Shown in pieces: positions 8,487-18,103 of a stretch of 64,000 nucleotides of DNA; the first letter of the stretch is position 1, and the number at the start of each line of letters is the position of its first letter. Under the pieces are notes generated by a model. That model made no database searches. It was not told the origin of the DNA and saw nothing but the letters and a program-made list of their open reading frames with translations. A program made the translations under genes and the position numbers. The stretch spans positions 806,001 through 870,000 of the forward strand of contig CAWINZ010000005.1 of assembly GCA_963837695.1 (NCBI GenBank), written 5' to 3'. Source of the stretch: VRUE01 sp963837695 (GTDB lineage Bacteria; Actinomycetota; Thermoleophilia; Solirubrobacterales; 70-9).

Positions 8487-8521
8487 AACAAGTGTTCGGA
8501 AGAACGTATGTTCGCTACACT
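8486..8521 (+). promoter_or_regulatory. Tandem LexA (SOS) boxes over a promoter
   Basis: Two perfect GAAC-N4-GTTC dyads, GAACAAGTGTTC (8486-8497) and GAACGTATGTTC (8502-8513), match the LexA box used by Actinobacteria and Firmicutes. A promoter can be drawn through them: TGTTCG (8493-8498), a 17-nt spacer and TACACT (8516-8521). LexA bound here would cover both elements. The gene controlled would be the basic protein at 8558. Confidence 0.75.
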
Positions 8522-8557
8522 CGCGAGCATCTCCCCGCCCCCAATCACCCCGAAGGG

Positions 8558-9049
8558 ATGATCTTCATCGCAGCCAAAGCCACCAAAGCAAGCAGCAAAA
8601 GCCCCAAACCGAAATCGCAGGCCAAAAGCACCCCCACCCCAGCTCCGTCCCGTGTCGAGCAGGCCCGCGCCGCGGCCCAAAGCGCCGTCGACGTGCCCGT
8701 CGGCGCCGTGCTCGAGGTCAGCGACCGCGTCGCCGAGCTGGTTGAGCCTTTCAATGGCCGCACCGCAGCCCAGAAACAGCTCAAATCCTACGGAACCCAG
8801 CTGCGTCGCACCGTCAAGCGCAGCGAGCGTCGTGGCGCCACCGCCCGTCGCAAAGCCGCTACCGAAGCGCGCAAAACCCGCAACAAAGTCGAGCGCGAGG
8901 CACGCAAGCGGCAGCGCCGGGTCGAGACGACCCTGAAGCGCAACCGCACTGAGGTCGAGCAGCGCGTCCGCAAAGCGATCGAGGTCCCGACGTCGCGAGC
9001 GCAGGATCTGGTGGACCAGGTCGGCGACCAACTGGCCGCGTTGCGCTAG
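8558..9049 (+). CDS. Basic, coiled-coil, histone-H1-like protein under SOS-type control
   Basis: This protein of about 163 residues is not assigned to a family. It has a Lys/Ser/Pro-rich N-terminus (KATKASSKSPKPKSQAKS), a short hydrophobic helix (VDVPVGAVLEVSDRVAELVEP) and a long Arg/Lys-rich helical stretch (residues about 75-145). The composition recalls histone H1-like or HBHA-like DNA- or polyanion-binding proteins. The ATG at 8558 follows GAAGGG directly, an unusually short Shine-Dalgarno spacing. A GTG at 8492 would lie inside the LexA boxes and is rejected. The twin boxes suggest DNA-damage induction. Confidence 0.7.
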   Translation: MIFIAAKATKASSKSPKPKSQAKSTPTPAPSRVEQARAAAQSAVDVPVGAVLEVSDRVAELVEPFNGRTAAQKQLKSYGTQLRRTVKRSERRGATARRKAATEARKTRNKVEREARKRQRRVETTLKRNRTEVEQRVRKAIEVPTSRAQDLVDQVGDQLAALR

Positions 9050-9060
9050 GAGTCGCTTAA

Positions 9061-9170
9061 GGCGATCCCGGTAGGGATTCCACTTAACTTTTTCGGTGTG
9101 TTCCGGTGGGCTGACGCCCGGGTTGCCACACCGAGAAAGTACAAGACGTTCCATCCCTACCGGGATCGCC
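9061..9170. repeat. Long nested hairpin between convergent genes
   Basis: Outer arms of 18 bp are perfect (9061-9078 with 9153-9170). An inner stem pairs 9088-9100 (CTTTTTCGGTGTG) with 9127-9140 with little mismatch. The organisation (long outer stem, structured interior, convergent genes) resembles the elements at 4.4-4.7 kb, but the interior sequence is unrelated. It probably ends transcription from both sides. Confidence 0.75.
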
Positions 9171-9185
9171 CTAATTCGTCAGCCG

Positions 9186-11183
9186 TCAGATTCCCTTGAC
9201 GAGAACTGGGCGTGAGCCTGCGGGCTCGTAGGGCCAGGCGTCCTGCGCTGGCGCGTAGGCGCGAAATTGGAAGCGAATCCCGCGGCTGTCGTCGTCGCTG
9301 AAGCGGTAGGCGTAGCGGAAGCGGCCGCGGCGGTCGGTCTGCACTGTGCGGAATTCCGACCAGGGAAGCCCTGGGGTACGGAACTGCAGCTGCACTGCCT
9401 TGCCCGCGGGCGGAATCGCTCCGCGCGGTGCGTCGACCTTGCCGCGGAAGATCAGCGGTGCTCCGCCGACCTTGGCGACACCGGCCGATGCGTGCAGGCG
9501 CACTTGGCTCCGCACGTCGAGCTGGAGCGTGTGTGCGGCCGATCGCGCCAGCGTGGGACTGCCCTCGAAGCTGACCTCGATCGTCCGGCTCGGGCCGGGC
9601 TCGGTGCGGATCGCGAAGGTCCCGTCTGGAGCGGTCATCGCCGTCGATGTGTGGATCGCCGGATGCGCTCCAGCGGCAAAGCGTTCGACCACCCGCACCG
9701 GCCTGGCCCCGAGGGGCGAGCTCCTGCCGGTGATGAGCCTGCCGCCGAGAAGAACGCGACGGCCGTAGGGGACGGTCCGCCGCGGGCCGCGCCGGCGAAA
9801 GCCCGCCCGCAGGGTCGTCGCCGCCTTGAGGGGGTTTGAAAGAACCATTGGCCCGCCGTTCTGCCGTTGCGTCGTGGCGGCGGCGTTGCCCGCGGCGTCG
9901 TATCCAATCGCCCGGAATTCGTAGTCGCCCGCGGGGAACGTGTCCGAGTTCCAGCGGGCGCGCAGTTCAGCTCCGCCTCCGGGCACGCCGGGGAGCGCCT
10001 CGAAGCGATCGCCCGAGCCGGCCGGCCGCACGCCGATCGAGCCCCGTGAGGGATCGGGTCCCGCGAGGCCGTCGGCGATTCGGACTCGCAGCAGCTCGGG
10101 GTCGCGGGGATCCTCGGCGTTGGGGAAGGCGACGCTGGGCGCCGTGCGGTCGATCCTCACGTAAGCGGTCCGCGCTGCCCGGTCGGCGATGCCGTTGGTC
10201 GCGGCGCCGTCGTTGACGTTGCCGGCCAGGTCGCGGGCGTAATAGGCGATCCGGTGTACCCCCTCGTCGACCACGTCGGCGCCGGCGGTTCCACCCGGCC
10301 CGACCGAAGGCGCGCCTCCGTCCACCTGGATCGCTGTGAAAGGCGCCGGTCCCCGTCCGTCCCCGTTCATCCCCGAGCCGGCGTCGGTGGCGCTCGCCGT
10401 GAGCCGCACGGTCCGGTTCGTCCAGCCGGACGGTACCCCGGCCAGCTGGGTGACCGGGTCGGTCGTGTCGACCCGAATCACGGTCGATCCGGTTGCGGTC
10501 GACTTCATCCCCGAGCCGGAGACGGCGACAGCGTGGAGGTAGCTGGTCCCCTCCGGCAGGGCGCCGATCTTCAGTTCGTCGTCCTCGATGCCGCCCCGCA
10601 GCGTCGTCTCGGCGTCGCTGCAGCGGTCGGCAACGGCGCAGGCGCTCCCGCCGGGCGTCGCGTCGATCGCCACCGCGTAGCCGCGAATTCCGGAGAGCGG
10701 CGGCGGACCGGATGGGTGGCCTAGGCGGACGCGGAGTGGGAAGGCGGTGCGGCCGACCCAGCTCTGGACGGGCTCGGGCTCGATCGAGGCGGGCCGCGTG
10801 TGGTCGAAGCGGAGCTGAGCGGTCGCCGCCGGCCCTTGTTGGCCGATCGCGTCTTCGAGCCAGACTTCGGCGCTGTAGATGCCGGGGACCTTGGGCACCG
10901 TCAACCCGCCGACCCCGTCGCTCCTCCAGTCGAGTTGCGCTTCCTTGAGGGCGGTACCCAGCGGATCGCGGATTCGGTAATAGGCCGCCACGAGCGCGGG
11001 GCTGGCTGCCGGCGGGCTCGTCCAGTCGAGCTCAAAGCTGTTGTTGGTGGAGTGCCATGCGTCGCCGCCGCCGGCGACGTGCAGATCGGCGAGTCCTGGC
11101 GGGTTGGCGGCCGCGCGCGCGGTGACGCAGGCCAGGGCCGCTGCGGTCGCGGCCAAGACGGTCAGTGCCCGGCTCCCGCTCAC
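9186..11183 (-). CDS. Secreted multi-domain Ig-like surface protein
   Basis: This 665-residue protein has a Sec signal peptide (ALTVLAATAAALACVTARAAA). Several beta-sandwich repeats follow with Ig-like/CARDB-like phrases (YYRIRDPLG, VDTTDPVTQLAGVPSGWTN, IDRTAPSVAFPN, YDAAGNAAATTQ). The C-terminal domain (from about residue 450: RRTVPYGRRVLLGGRLITG) resembles carboxypeptidase-regulatory-like folds. It starts with GTG in a GTGA overlap with the upstream sigma-factor fusion, so it is translationally coupled to it. That makes it a likely co-regulated or sensing partner at the cell surface. It has no catalytic motif. Confidence 0.82.
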   Translation of the reverse strand: MSGSRALTVLAATAAALACVTARAAANPPGLADLHVAGGGDAWHSTNNSFELDWTSPPAASPALVAAYYRIRDPLGTALKEAQLDWRSDGVGGLTVPKVPGIYSAEVWLEDAIGQQGPAATAQLRFDHTRPASIEPEPVQSWVGRTAFPLRVRLGHPSGPPPLSGIRGYAVAIDATPGGSACAVADRCSDAETTLRGGIEDDELKIGALPEGTSYLHAVAVSGSGMKSTATGSTVIRVDTTDPVTQLAGVPSGWTNRTVRLTASATDAGSGMNGDGRGPAPFTAIQVDGGAPSVGPGGTAGADVVDEGVHRIAYYARDLAGNVNDGAATNGIADRAARTAYVRIDRTAPSVAFPNAEDPRDPELLRVRIADGLAGPDPSRGSIGVRPAGSGDRFEALPGVPGGGAELRARWNSDTFPAGDYEFRAIGYDAAGNAAATTQRQNGGPMVLSNPLKAATTLRAGFRRRGPRRTVPYGRRVLLGGRLITGRSSPLGARPVRVVERFAAGAHPAIHTSTAMTAPDGTFAIRTEPGPSRTIEVSFEGSPTLARSAAHTLQLDVRSQVRLHASAGVAKVGGAPLIFRGKVDAPRGAIPPAGKAVQLQFRTPGLPWSEFRTVQTDRRGRFRYAYRFSDDDSRGIRFQFRAYAPAQDAWPYEPAGSRPVLVKGI

Positions 11184-12412
11184 GGGCCGAACTCGCCCGC
11201 GGCGCTGCCGTTGGAGGAACTCGGTGGTTCGGCCGCCGGTGGAGCCGCGGATGGTTCTGGCGGCGGTGCGTACTCGACCGCTCCCGTTTCGCTCGTTTCC
11301 GGCGCCACCGAAGGCGGCTCGGGTTCGGGCGTTGGTTCCGGCTGCGGCGTGGGGTGCCGTTGCGGTTCCGGCGCCGGCCCAGCCGGTTCGTAGTCGACCA
11401 CGGGCGACGACGGCTCATCGACCGCGCCCTGCGATACGTGCTCGACCTTTGCCTGGGTGGCGTGTTGCGGCTCGATCCCGAACGGCGCCGGCGCCACCCC
11501 GGTCGCGACGCAGGCGGCGGCCCCGCCGACGGTGCCCGCGCAGATCGCCAGCACCTTGGCCAGGGCCGCCATCCCCGCGCCCCGGGTTCCGCCGGCGGCA
11601 GCGATCTGGGAGACGCCGGCTTCGCCGGGGCCCCCGCCGCCGGGAAGGCGCGAGTGCAGTCCGACGAGGAACTCCTGCGCCCGTTCCAGCAGGGAGCGGG
11701 AGGCGGGCAGGGCGGGCGCCAGGGCGGCGACGGCCGCCGGGGTTGCCCGGTAGGCGCGCATCGCCGTGCGGCAGGCCGCACAGGCCCGCAGGTGCTCGCG
11801 CACCACGACGCCGTCCCCATCGCTCCCCTCGCCGTCGCAGTAGGCCGAGAGCAGCGGAGCCAGCTCGGTGCAGCGGCTGCCGTCCTCGCTGCGGGTCAGC
11901 AGGCGGCGAAAGCGCTGCCGACCCTCGGCCAGGCAGCGGTTGACTTTGGTCTGGCTGAAGCCGGTGATCTCGCCGATCTCGGCATAGGAGTAGCCGGCGG
12001 CGAGCAGGGTCAGCGAACGCAGCTCAGCCGGCTTCAAGGCCTGTAGGGCCTCGCGGCTGCGGGCGACCTGCTCGCCCAGCTCAAGGTGTTCTCCCGGCCC
12101 GGCGCCGCTTGAGGCGATCCGCGCGATCGGGTCACCGATCCCGTCGTCGCCCACTCCCAGCATCCTTTCGCGGTAACGGCGAATCGCCAGCGCCTCGTGC
12201 TTGACCACCGTCTTCATCCAGGGGACCAGCTCGCGCGGCCGATCGCTCGGCGCTTTGACCAGGAGGATCTCGAGCGCTCGCTGGTAAGCGTCCTCGGCGT
12301 CGTCCTCGCAGAGCGAGAAGCGGCGCGCGGCCCGTCTCAGCTCGGCATCCTCGCGGGCGACGAGTTCGATGGCGGCGCGCTTGCGCCCGGCTGTTGCGAT
12401 TCCCCCCTGCAT
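11180..12412 (-). CDS. ECF sigma factor fused to anti-sigma zinc finger, membrane anchor and extracellular Pro-rich tail
   Basis: The protein has about 410 residues. Residues 1-190 are an ECF sigma factor: region 2 is ARRFSLCEDDAEDAYQRALE and region 4 is LLAAGYSYAEIGEITGFSQ. Next comes a zinc-finger anti-sigma signature (VREHLRACAACRTAM, HxxxCxxC), then one membrane helix (ALAKVLAICAGTVGGAAACV), then an extracellular tail rich in Pro, Glu and Ser. Sigma and anti-sigma are thus in one chain tethered to the membrane. Release would need proteolysis or a conformational change. The ATG at 12412 is preferred because GGAG lies 8 nt upstream; a GTG at 12442 is in frame. Confidence 0.85.
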   Translation of the reverse strand: MQGGIATAGRKRAAIELVAREDAELRRAARRFSLCEDDAEDAYQRALEILLVKAPSDRPRELVPWMKTVVKHEALAIRRYRERMLGVGDDGIGDPIARIASSGAGPGEHLELGEQVARSREALQALKPAELRSLTLLAAGYSYAEIGEITGFSQTKVNRCLAEGRQRFRRLLTRSEDGSRCTELAPLLSAYCDGEGSDGDGVVVREHLRACAACRTAMRAYRATPAAVAALAPALPASRSLLERAQEFLVGLHSRLPGGGGPGEAGVSQIAAAGGTRGAGMAALAKVLAICAGTVGGAAACVATGVAPAPFGIEPQHATQAKVEHVSQGAVDEPSSPVVDYEPAGPAPEPQRHPTPQPEPTPEPEPPSVAPETSETGAVEYAPPPEPSAAPPAAEPPSSSNGSAAGEFGP

Positions 12413-12471
12413 CGGTTCAGCTCCCTCGTCCGAACATTCCACGTAGAGCGTGGGACAGGGACCGGTTCTCC

Positions 12472-12589
12472 CCCCACCTGGACGGGTGATCGGGTCAAAT
12501 CCACGCTATTTGCGAACTACAGCGTTTATCCAGGTGGGGCGTGTTTGAGCTTTTGGGTCCATATGGCCCCGAAAACTCAGACACGCCCC
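12472..12589. repeat. Two overlapping long hairpins upstream of uxs
   Basis: Hairpin 1 pairs 12472-12482 (CCCCACCTGGA) with 12529-12539. Hairpin 2 pairs 12536-12544 (GGGGCGTGT) with 12581-12589 and continues inward through TGAG/CTCA and TTT/AAA. Both stems use the GGGG at 12536-12539, so their bases compete. The structure lies between the divergent sigma-fusion and uxs genes and ends 30 nt before the uxs start. It could be a switch in the uxs leader or a transcript insulator. Confidence 0.65.
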
Positions 12590-12618
12590 CAAGGGGGTCA
12601 CCTGTAGCATCCGCCGCG

Positions 12619-13565
<947 letters not shown>

Positions 13566-13566
<1 letters not shown>

Positions 13567-15194
13567 TGGCCGAGCCCAAAGAGGGCCGGCGGACGATCGC
13601 TCCGCTGGTCGGGCCCGACGACGAGCGGATCTTCACCGACTCGGGAATCGAGATCGACCGCCTCTACGACGAGGCTGACGTCGCCCCGGGGCTCGAGGAA
13701 CGGCTCGGCGAGCCCGGCGAGCCGCCCTTCACCCGCGGCATCCACGAGGGGATGTACCGCGACCGGCTCTGGACGATGCGCCAGTACGCCGGCTTCGCCT
13801 CCCCCGAGGACACCAACGAGCGCTACCGCTACCTGATCGAGCACGGCTCGACCGGCCTCTCGATGGCCTTCGACCTGCCGACCCAGCTCGGTCGCGACTC
13901 CGACGACCCGCTCTGTCACGGCGAGGTCGGCCGCACCGGGGTCCCGATCGACACGATCGAGGACATGCGGATCTGCTTCGACCAGATCCCGCTCGACGGC
14001 GTCTCGACCTCGATGACGATCAACGCCCCGGCGGGGATCCTGCTGCTGCTCTACGAGCTGGTCGGCGAGGAGCAGGGGGTGCCGAGCGAGAAGCTGCGCG
14101 GCACGGTCCAGAACGACGTGCTGAAGGAGTACATGGCGCGCGGCAACTACATCTACCCGCCCGAGCCGACGATGCGGCTGACCACCGACATCTTCGAGTA
14201 CTGCCGCGAGCACGTGCCGAAATGGAACACGATCTCGATCTCCGGCTACCACATCCGCGAGAAGGGCTGCTCGGCAGTGCAGGAGGTGGCATTCACGCTC
14301 TCCAACGCGATCGCCTATGTCGAGGCGGCGCTCGAGCGTGGGCTCAAGATCGACGAGTTCGCTACCCGGCTCGCCTTCTTCTTCAACTGCCACAACAACG
14401 TCTTCCAGGAGGTCGCCAAGTTCCGCGCCGCACGGCGGATGTGGGCGAAGATCGTCGCGGAGCGGTTCGGGGCCAAGGACCCCAACTCGATGAAGATCCG
14501 CTTCCACACCCAGACCGGCGGCGTGACGCTGCAGGCCCAGCAGCCCGAGGTCAACATCATCCGCGTCGCCCTGCAGGGCTTCGCCGCGGTCAGCGGCGGC
14601 ACTCAGTCGCTGCATACCAACGGCTTCGACGAGGCGCTGGCGCTGCCGACCGAGCGCTCCGCCCGGATCGCCCTGCGCACCCAGCAGGTGCTCGCCCACG
14701 AGTCCGGCGTCGCCGACACGGTCGACCCCTTCGCCGGGTCCTACTTCGTCGAGTCGCTGACCGACGAGATCGAGGCGCGCGCCTGGGAGCTGATCGGCAA
14801 GGTCGAGGAGATGGGCGGCTCGGTCGAGGCGCTGGACTTCATGCAGAAGGAGATCGAGGAGTCGGCGCACTCCTACCACGAGCGCTACAAGTCGGGCCAG
14901 GACGTGATCGTCGGGGTCAACAAATACGTCACCGACCAGGTCGACGACGTCGACATCCTCCGCGTCGACCCCGAGTCCGAGCAGCGCCAGCTGGCGCGCT
15001 TGGCGGCCTTCAAGGAGAACCGCGACCAGGTTGCGGTTGGGGAGAAACTGGACGAGCTGCGCGCCGTCGCCCGCGGCGAGGGCAACCTGATGCACCCGAT
15101 CCGCGCCGCGCTGGCCACCGACGCCTCGATCGGCGAGGTCTGCGGCGCGATGCGCGACGTCTTCGGCGAGTACAAGGGCGGCGCCTTCTTCTAG
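13566..15194 (+). CDS. Methylmalonyl-CoA mutase family protein, large (catalytic) subunit
   Basis: This 542-residue protein is the acyl-CoA mutase TIM-barrel half without a cobalamin-binding domain. Visible motifs are FTRGIHEGMYRDRLWTMRQY, AFDLPTQLGRDSDDP, SISGYHIREKG and FFFNCHNN. The FDLPTQ form, rather than FDLATH, is commoner in isobutyryl- and hydroxyisobutyryl-CoA-type mutases than in true methylmalonyl-CoA mutases. The substrate is therefore open. The B12-binding small subunit must be encoded elsewhere. It starts immediately at the uxs stop and ends before a terminator hairpin. Confidence 0.9.
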
Positions 15195-15204
15195 AGGTTG
15201 ATCC

Positions 15205-15231
15205 GGCCGGCGCCTTCAGGCGACGCCGGCC
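15205..15231 (+). terminator. Terminator hairpin after the mutase gene
   Basis: GGCCGGCG pairs with CGCCGGCC around an 11-nt loop, 10 nt after the mutase stop. No long T run follows, but the position between convergent genes supports a terminator. Confidence 0.55.
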
Positions 15232-15259
15232 TTACATCTGAGCGGCCGATGTCGCGGGC

Positions 15260-15823
15260 TCAGGGGGAGAGGAGCGTGACGGTCCACCGTCCGTTGCTGC
15301 GCTCGAAGAGACGGCGCTCGTGGAGGCGGTCCTCTCCTTCGCTCCAGAGCTCGACTACGTCGGGTCTGATCCGGACGGCGCCCCACTCGGCGGGGCAGGG
15401 GACCGGCTGCGCACCCGCCTCGGCCTTCAGTTCGTCGAGCCGGGCGCGCAGCGCGCCGAGATCCTCGATCGCCTCGCCCTGGCGCGAGACGAGCGTCTGC
15501 AGCTGGTGGCTTCGCTGCCGCTCGGCAAAGAGCTCCTCGGCCAGCTCGCGCTCGGCGAGTTCCGCCCGGCCCTCGACTCGCGCCTGGCGGCCGAGCGCAG
15601 GCCAGTGGAAGACGAGGGCCACGCGGGGATTTGCGCGAAGCTCCGCCGCCTTGCGGGTCCACAGCCCGGTGGTGAAGACCAGCGCCTCGGGCTCGAGGCG
15701 CTTGAGCGAGACCACGCGCGCCGAGGGGCGGCCGTCGCCGTCCACGGTCGCGAGGGTCATCGCGGCCGGGGCTGGAGCCCCGGCGTCGGCTGCCTCCGCA
15801 AGCCAGCGCTCAAGGGACTGCAT
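15260..15823 (-). CDS. pdxH: Pyridoxamine 5'-phosphate oxidase
   Basis: About 187 residues are present, slightly short for PdxH. FMN- and substrate-binding motifs are visible: ARVVSLKRLEPEALVFTTG, RKAAELRANPRVALVFHWP and RQARVEGRAE. The C-terminus is RLHERRLFERSNGRWTVTLL. The enzyme oxidises pyridoxamine or pyridoxine phosphate to pyridoxal phosphate. The start is taken as ATG 15823; a GTG at 15835 is also possible. The longer in-frame extension upstream would cross the divergent tetR promoter. Confidence 0.88.
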   Translation of the reverse strand: MQSLERWLAEAADAGAPAPAAMTLATVDGDGRPSARVVSLKRLEPEALVFTTGLWTRKAAELRANPRVALVFHWPALGRQARVEGRAELAERELAEELFAERQRSHQLQTLVSRQGEAIEDLGALRARLDELKAEAGAQPVPCPAEWGAVRIRPDVVELWSEGEDRLHERRLFERSNGRWTVTLLSP

Positions 15824-15908
15824 CGGGCCGCTCACTCGACCGCGCCTCGTGCTGTCGCTCTCATCAGTGGGATTAGCGTCATCATTCGAGTTATAGTACC
15901 AATCTGAA

Positions 15909-16541
15909 ATGAAAGCCAAGCCGAAAAGGGAAACCCGCGCCGAGACGCAGGCCCGCACCCGGGCCGAGCTGCTCGCCACCGCGGCCAAGGTCTTCGCCCG
16001 GCGTGGCTACGGCGGCGCCTCGGTGGAGGAGATCGCCGAGCAGGCCGGTTACTCGCACGGCGCCGTCTACTCCAACTTCGACGGCAAGGCCGACCTCTTC
16101 CTCGCCGTCTTCGAGGACTACATGGCCGAGCGCGCTCAGGAGCTCGCCGCCACCCAGGTCGACCTCGACGCGGATGCCCCGCTGGAGGCGCGCGCTCGGG
16201 CTCTGGCCGACCAGTGGATGGAGCGCTTCGCCCGCGACCGCGAGTCCTTCGTCCTGCACATGGAGTTCATCGCCCATGCCGGCCGCGACCCCGAGCTGGC
16301 CGGACGCTTCGGCTCGCGCTCGGCGTCCCTGCGCGAGGCGGTCTCCCGCTACATCGCCGGCTACCAGGAGGAGTCGGGGGCGACGCTCTCGATGTCGCCC
16401 GACGACCTCGCCCTCGTCTTCCGGGCCCTGGGCATCGGCCTGGCGGTCGAAGCGCTGGTCAGCCCCGACGCCGTGCGCCCCGACCTCTACGGCGACTTCG
16501 TCGAGCAGTTGGTCGGCTTCCAGCGCGGCCGCGGAAGCTGA
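15909..16541 (+). CDS. TetR family transcriptional regulator
   Basis: This 210-residue protein has an N-terminal TetR helix-turn-helix (AAKVFARRGYGGASVEEIAEQAG, then YSHGAVYSNFDGKADLF). The C-terminal ligand-binding domain is all-helical. It is divergent from pdxH across about 85 nt; a TATAGT -10-like hexamer lies near 15892. It may control pdxH, itself, or distant genes; no ligand can be inferred. Confidence 0.9.
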   Translation: MKAKPKRETRAETQARTRAELLATAAKVFARRGYGGASVEEIAEQAGYSHGAVYSNFDGKADLFLAVFEDYMAERAQELAATQVDLDADAPLEARARALADQWMERFARDRESFVLHMEFIAHAGRDPELAGRFGSRSASLREAVSRYIAGYQEESGATLSMSPDDLALVFRALGIGLAVEALVSPDAVRPDLYGDFVEQLVGFQRGRGS

Positions 16542-16548
16542 GCCCCGT

Positions 16549-17169
16549 TCACCTCACCGCGACGATCAGCGCCAGCTCCAGCCACTTGAAGTGGCAATCG
16601 ACCTCGCTGAAGCCGGCCTCGCGCAGCCAGCTCAGTTGCTCGCCGAGGTCGGCAAGGCGATCGCTCGGGTCGTCCTTGGCGCGGCCGATCTCGCCGCGGA
16701 AGCGCTCGTGCATCTGGGGCGAAGCCGGGCTGACCAGGTCGAGGTTGACGAAGACCCCGCCCGGCACGAGCAGCGCCCGGACTTCGCCGAACAGCTCGCG
16801 CTTGCGCTCGTCCTCGAGGTGGTGGATCGCCAGCCCGGAGACGAGCGCGTCGAGCGGACCCTCTACCGGGAGCGGGTCGCCGAGCTCGTGCGAGCGAAGC
16901 TCGACCAGCGGGTCGCCCCCGAACCGCTCCGCCGCGCGGGCGAGCATCGGCTCGGAGGCATCGAGCCCCACTGCCCGCGCTTCGGGGTGGTGGCTGCGCA
17001 CCAACGCGACCATGCGCCCGTCGCCAGTGCCGAGGTCGAGGAAGCGCTCGACCCGTGGGGGCAGCGCCTCCAGGAGCATCTGCTCCGCTGTCAGCCGGTG
17101 CGGTATCTCGCGCGAGAGGTACTCGGCGACGCGTCCCGGGTCAGACCACTCTTCCGCCGCTCGACCCAT
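16549..17169 (-). CDS. Class I SAM-dependent methyltransferase
   Basis: This is a 206-residue Rossmann methyltransferase. Motif I is FLDLGTGDGRM, the acidic motif II is AVGLDASEPML, and motif IV is ALVSGLAIHHL. A late GFSEVDCHFKW segment follows. It resembles small-molecule methyltransferases; the substrate is not inferable. It starts 3 nt after the stop of the upstream NlpC-like lipoprotein gene, so the two are co-transcribed. Confidence 0.88.
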   Translation of the reverse strand: MGRAAEEWSDPGRVAEYLSREIPHRLTAEQMLLEALPPRVERFLDLGTGDGRMVALVRSHHPEARAVGLDASEPMLARAAERFGGDPLVELRSHELGDPLPVEGPLDALVSGLAIHHLEDERKRELFGEVRALLVPGGVFVNLDLVSPASPQMHERFRGEIGRAKDDPSDRLADLGEQLSWLREAGFSEVDCHFKWLELALIVAVR

Positions 17170-17172
17170 GCG

Positions 17173-17964
17173 TCAGAAGCCGGGCGGGTGGCGGGCGACG
17201 AAGCCTTCTGGGTAGGGCAGCGCCGGGTGCCAGCGCGGCCCGGTTCCCCGCGCGTCGCCGACGGTGTCCCAGCGCAGCCCCGCGATCACCGCGTAGGCAT
17301 GGCCGGCGTTGGCGTAGACCGTCAGCCAGCGACCGGGCCCCGGCGCGCCCCAGGACTCCAGCTGGCTCGAGGCGAGCGGGGTCGTGAGGAAGCCGCCGCC
17401 GGCGAGCGCGTAGCTGACCGCGCCGGAGCAGTCGTACCCGCGCGAGTACCACGAGGCGTGGCCGCCGCCCCAGATGTAGGGGCGGCCGATGATCGTGTTG
17501 GCCGCGCTGATCGCCGCCTTGATCCGCGGCGGCGCGCTCGGCGGGGCGAGGGCGACCCCGCTGAGCAGGACGGCGCTGCCGGAGGCGGCCCGGTCCTCGA
17601 GCTTCGCCATCGTGCGGGGGGTGATCGTTTCCCGCTCAGATGCGGGCGGAGGAACGTAGGAGCCGTTCGTCCCGGCCGAGGCAGCCGGCATTTCCGAGGG
17701 GTCGAGGTGCTTCGGAGCCGGTTTGGGCTTGGGCGCCGGTTCGGGAGCCGGCGCCGCCCGCTTCGCCGCGGACGGGTTCTTCGGGAGCACGTCGTAAGGG
17801 GGCTGCGGGTGCGGCGGCTGCTCTTCGGCGATCCGGCTGTGCGCGGGTTGGTGGACCTGGGCGAGGGGTGCCGCCGAGTCGCCGCCGCCGCAGCCGGATG
17901 CGGCAAGGGCAGCGCCGCTTGCCGCAAGCGCCACCGCCAGGGGGAGGATCGTGCCGTGCTTCAA
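17173..17964 (-). CDS. NlpC/P60-like lipoprotein
   Basis: This 263-residue protein has a lipoprotein signal peptide (LAASGCGGG lipobox) and a long Pro/Ala/Lys-rich linker. The C-terminal NlpC/P60-like domain carries the catalytic Cys context (RGYDCSGAVSYAL) and a His (NAGHAYAVIAG). Such enzymes cleave peptidoglycan stem peptides or act as amidases outside the cell. A paralogous domain (WGGGH, GYDCSGAV, YANAEH, VIAGLR) is encoded at 19048-19608. It is upstream of and nearly contiguous with the methyltransferase. Confidence 0.85.
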   Translation of the reverse strand: MKHGTILPLAVALAASGAALAASGCGGGDSAAPLAQVHQPAHSRIAEEQPPHPQPPYDVLPKNPSAAKRAAPAPEPAPKPKPAPKHLDPSEMPAASAGTNGSYVPPPASERETITPRTMAKLEDRAASGSAVLLSGVALAPPSAPPRIKAAISAANTIIGRPYIWGGGHASWYSRGYDCSGAVSYALAGGGFLTTPLASSQLESWGAPGPGRWLTVYANAGHAYAVIAGLRWDTVGDARGTGPRWHPALPYPEGFVARHPPGF

Positions 17965-18103
17965 GCCTCGCCTTGCGCCCCGTCGAAAATGGCCATCGGG
18001 AAAGGGTAGGCGACCGAGCGCCTCGCCTTTTGGCGGCGGCGCAAGGCGCCCCTGGGCTCACCGCCATCGTTTGCCGCTGCTCGGACAGGGGTAGTTCGCC
18101 ACC

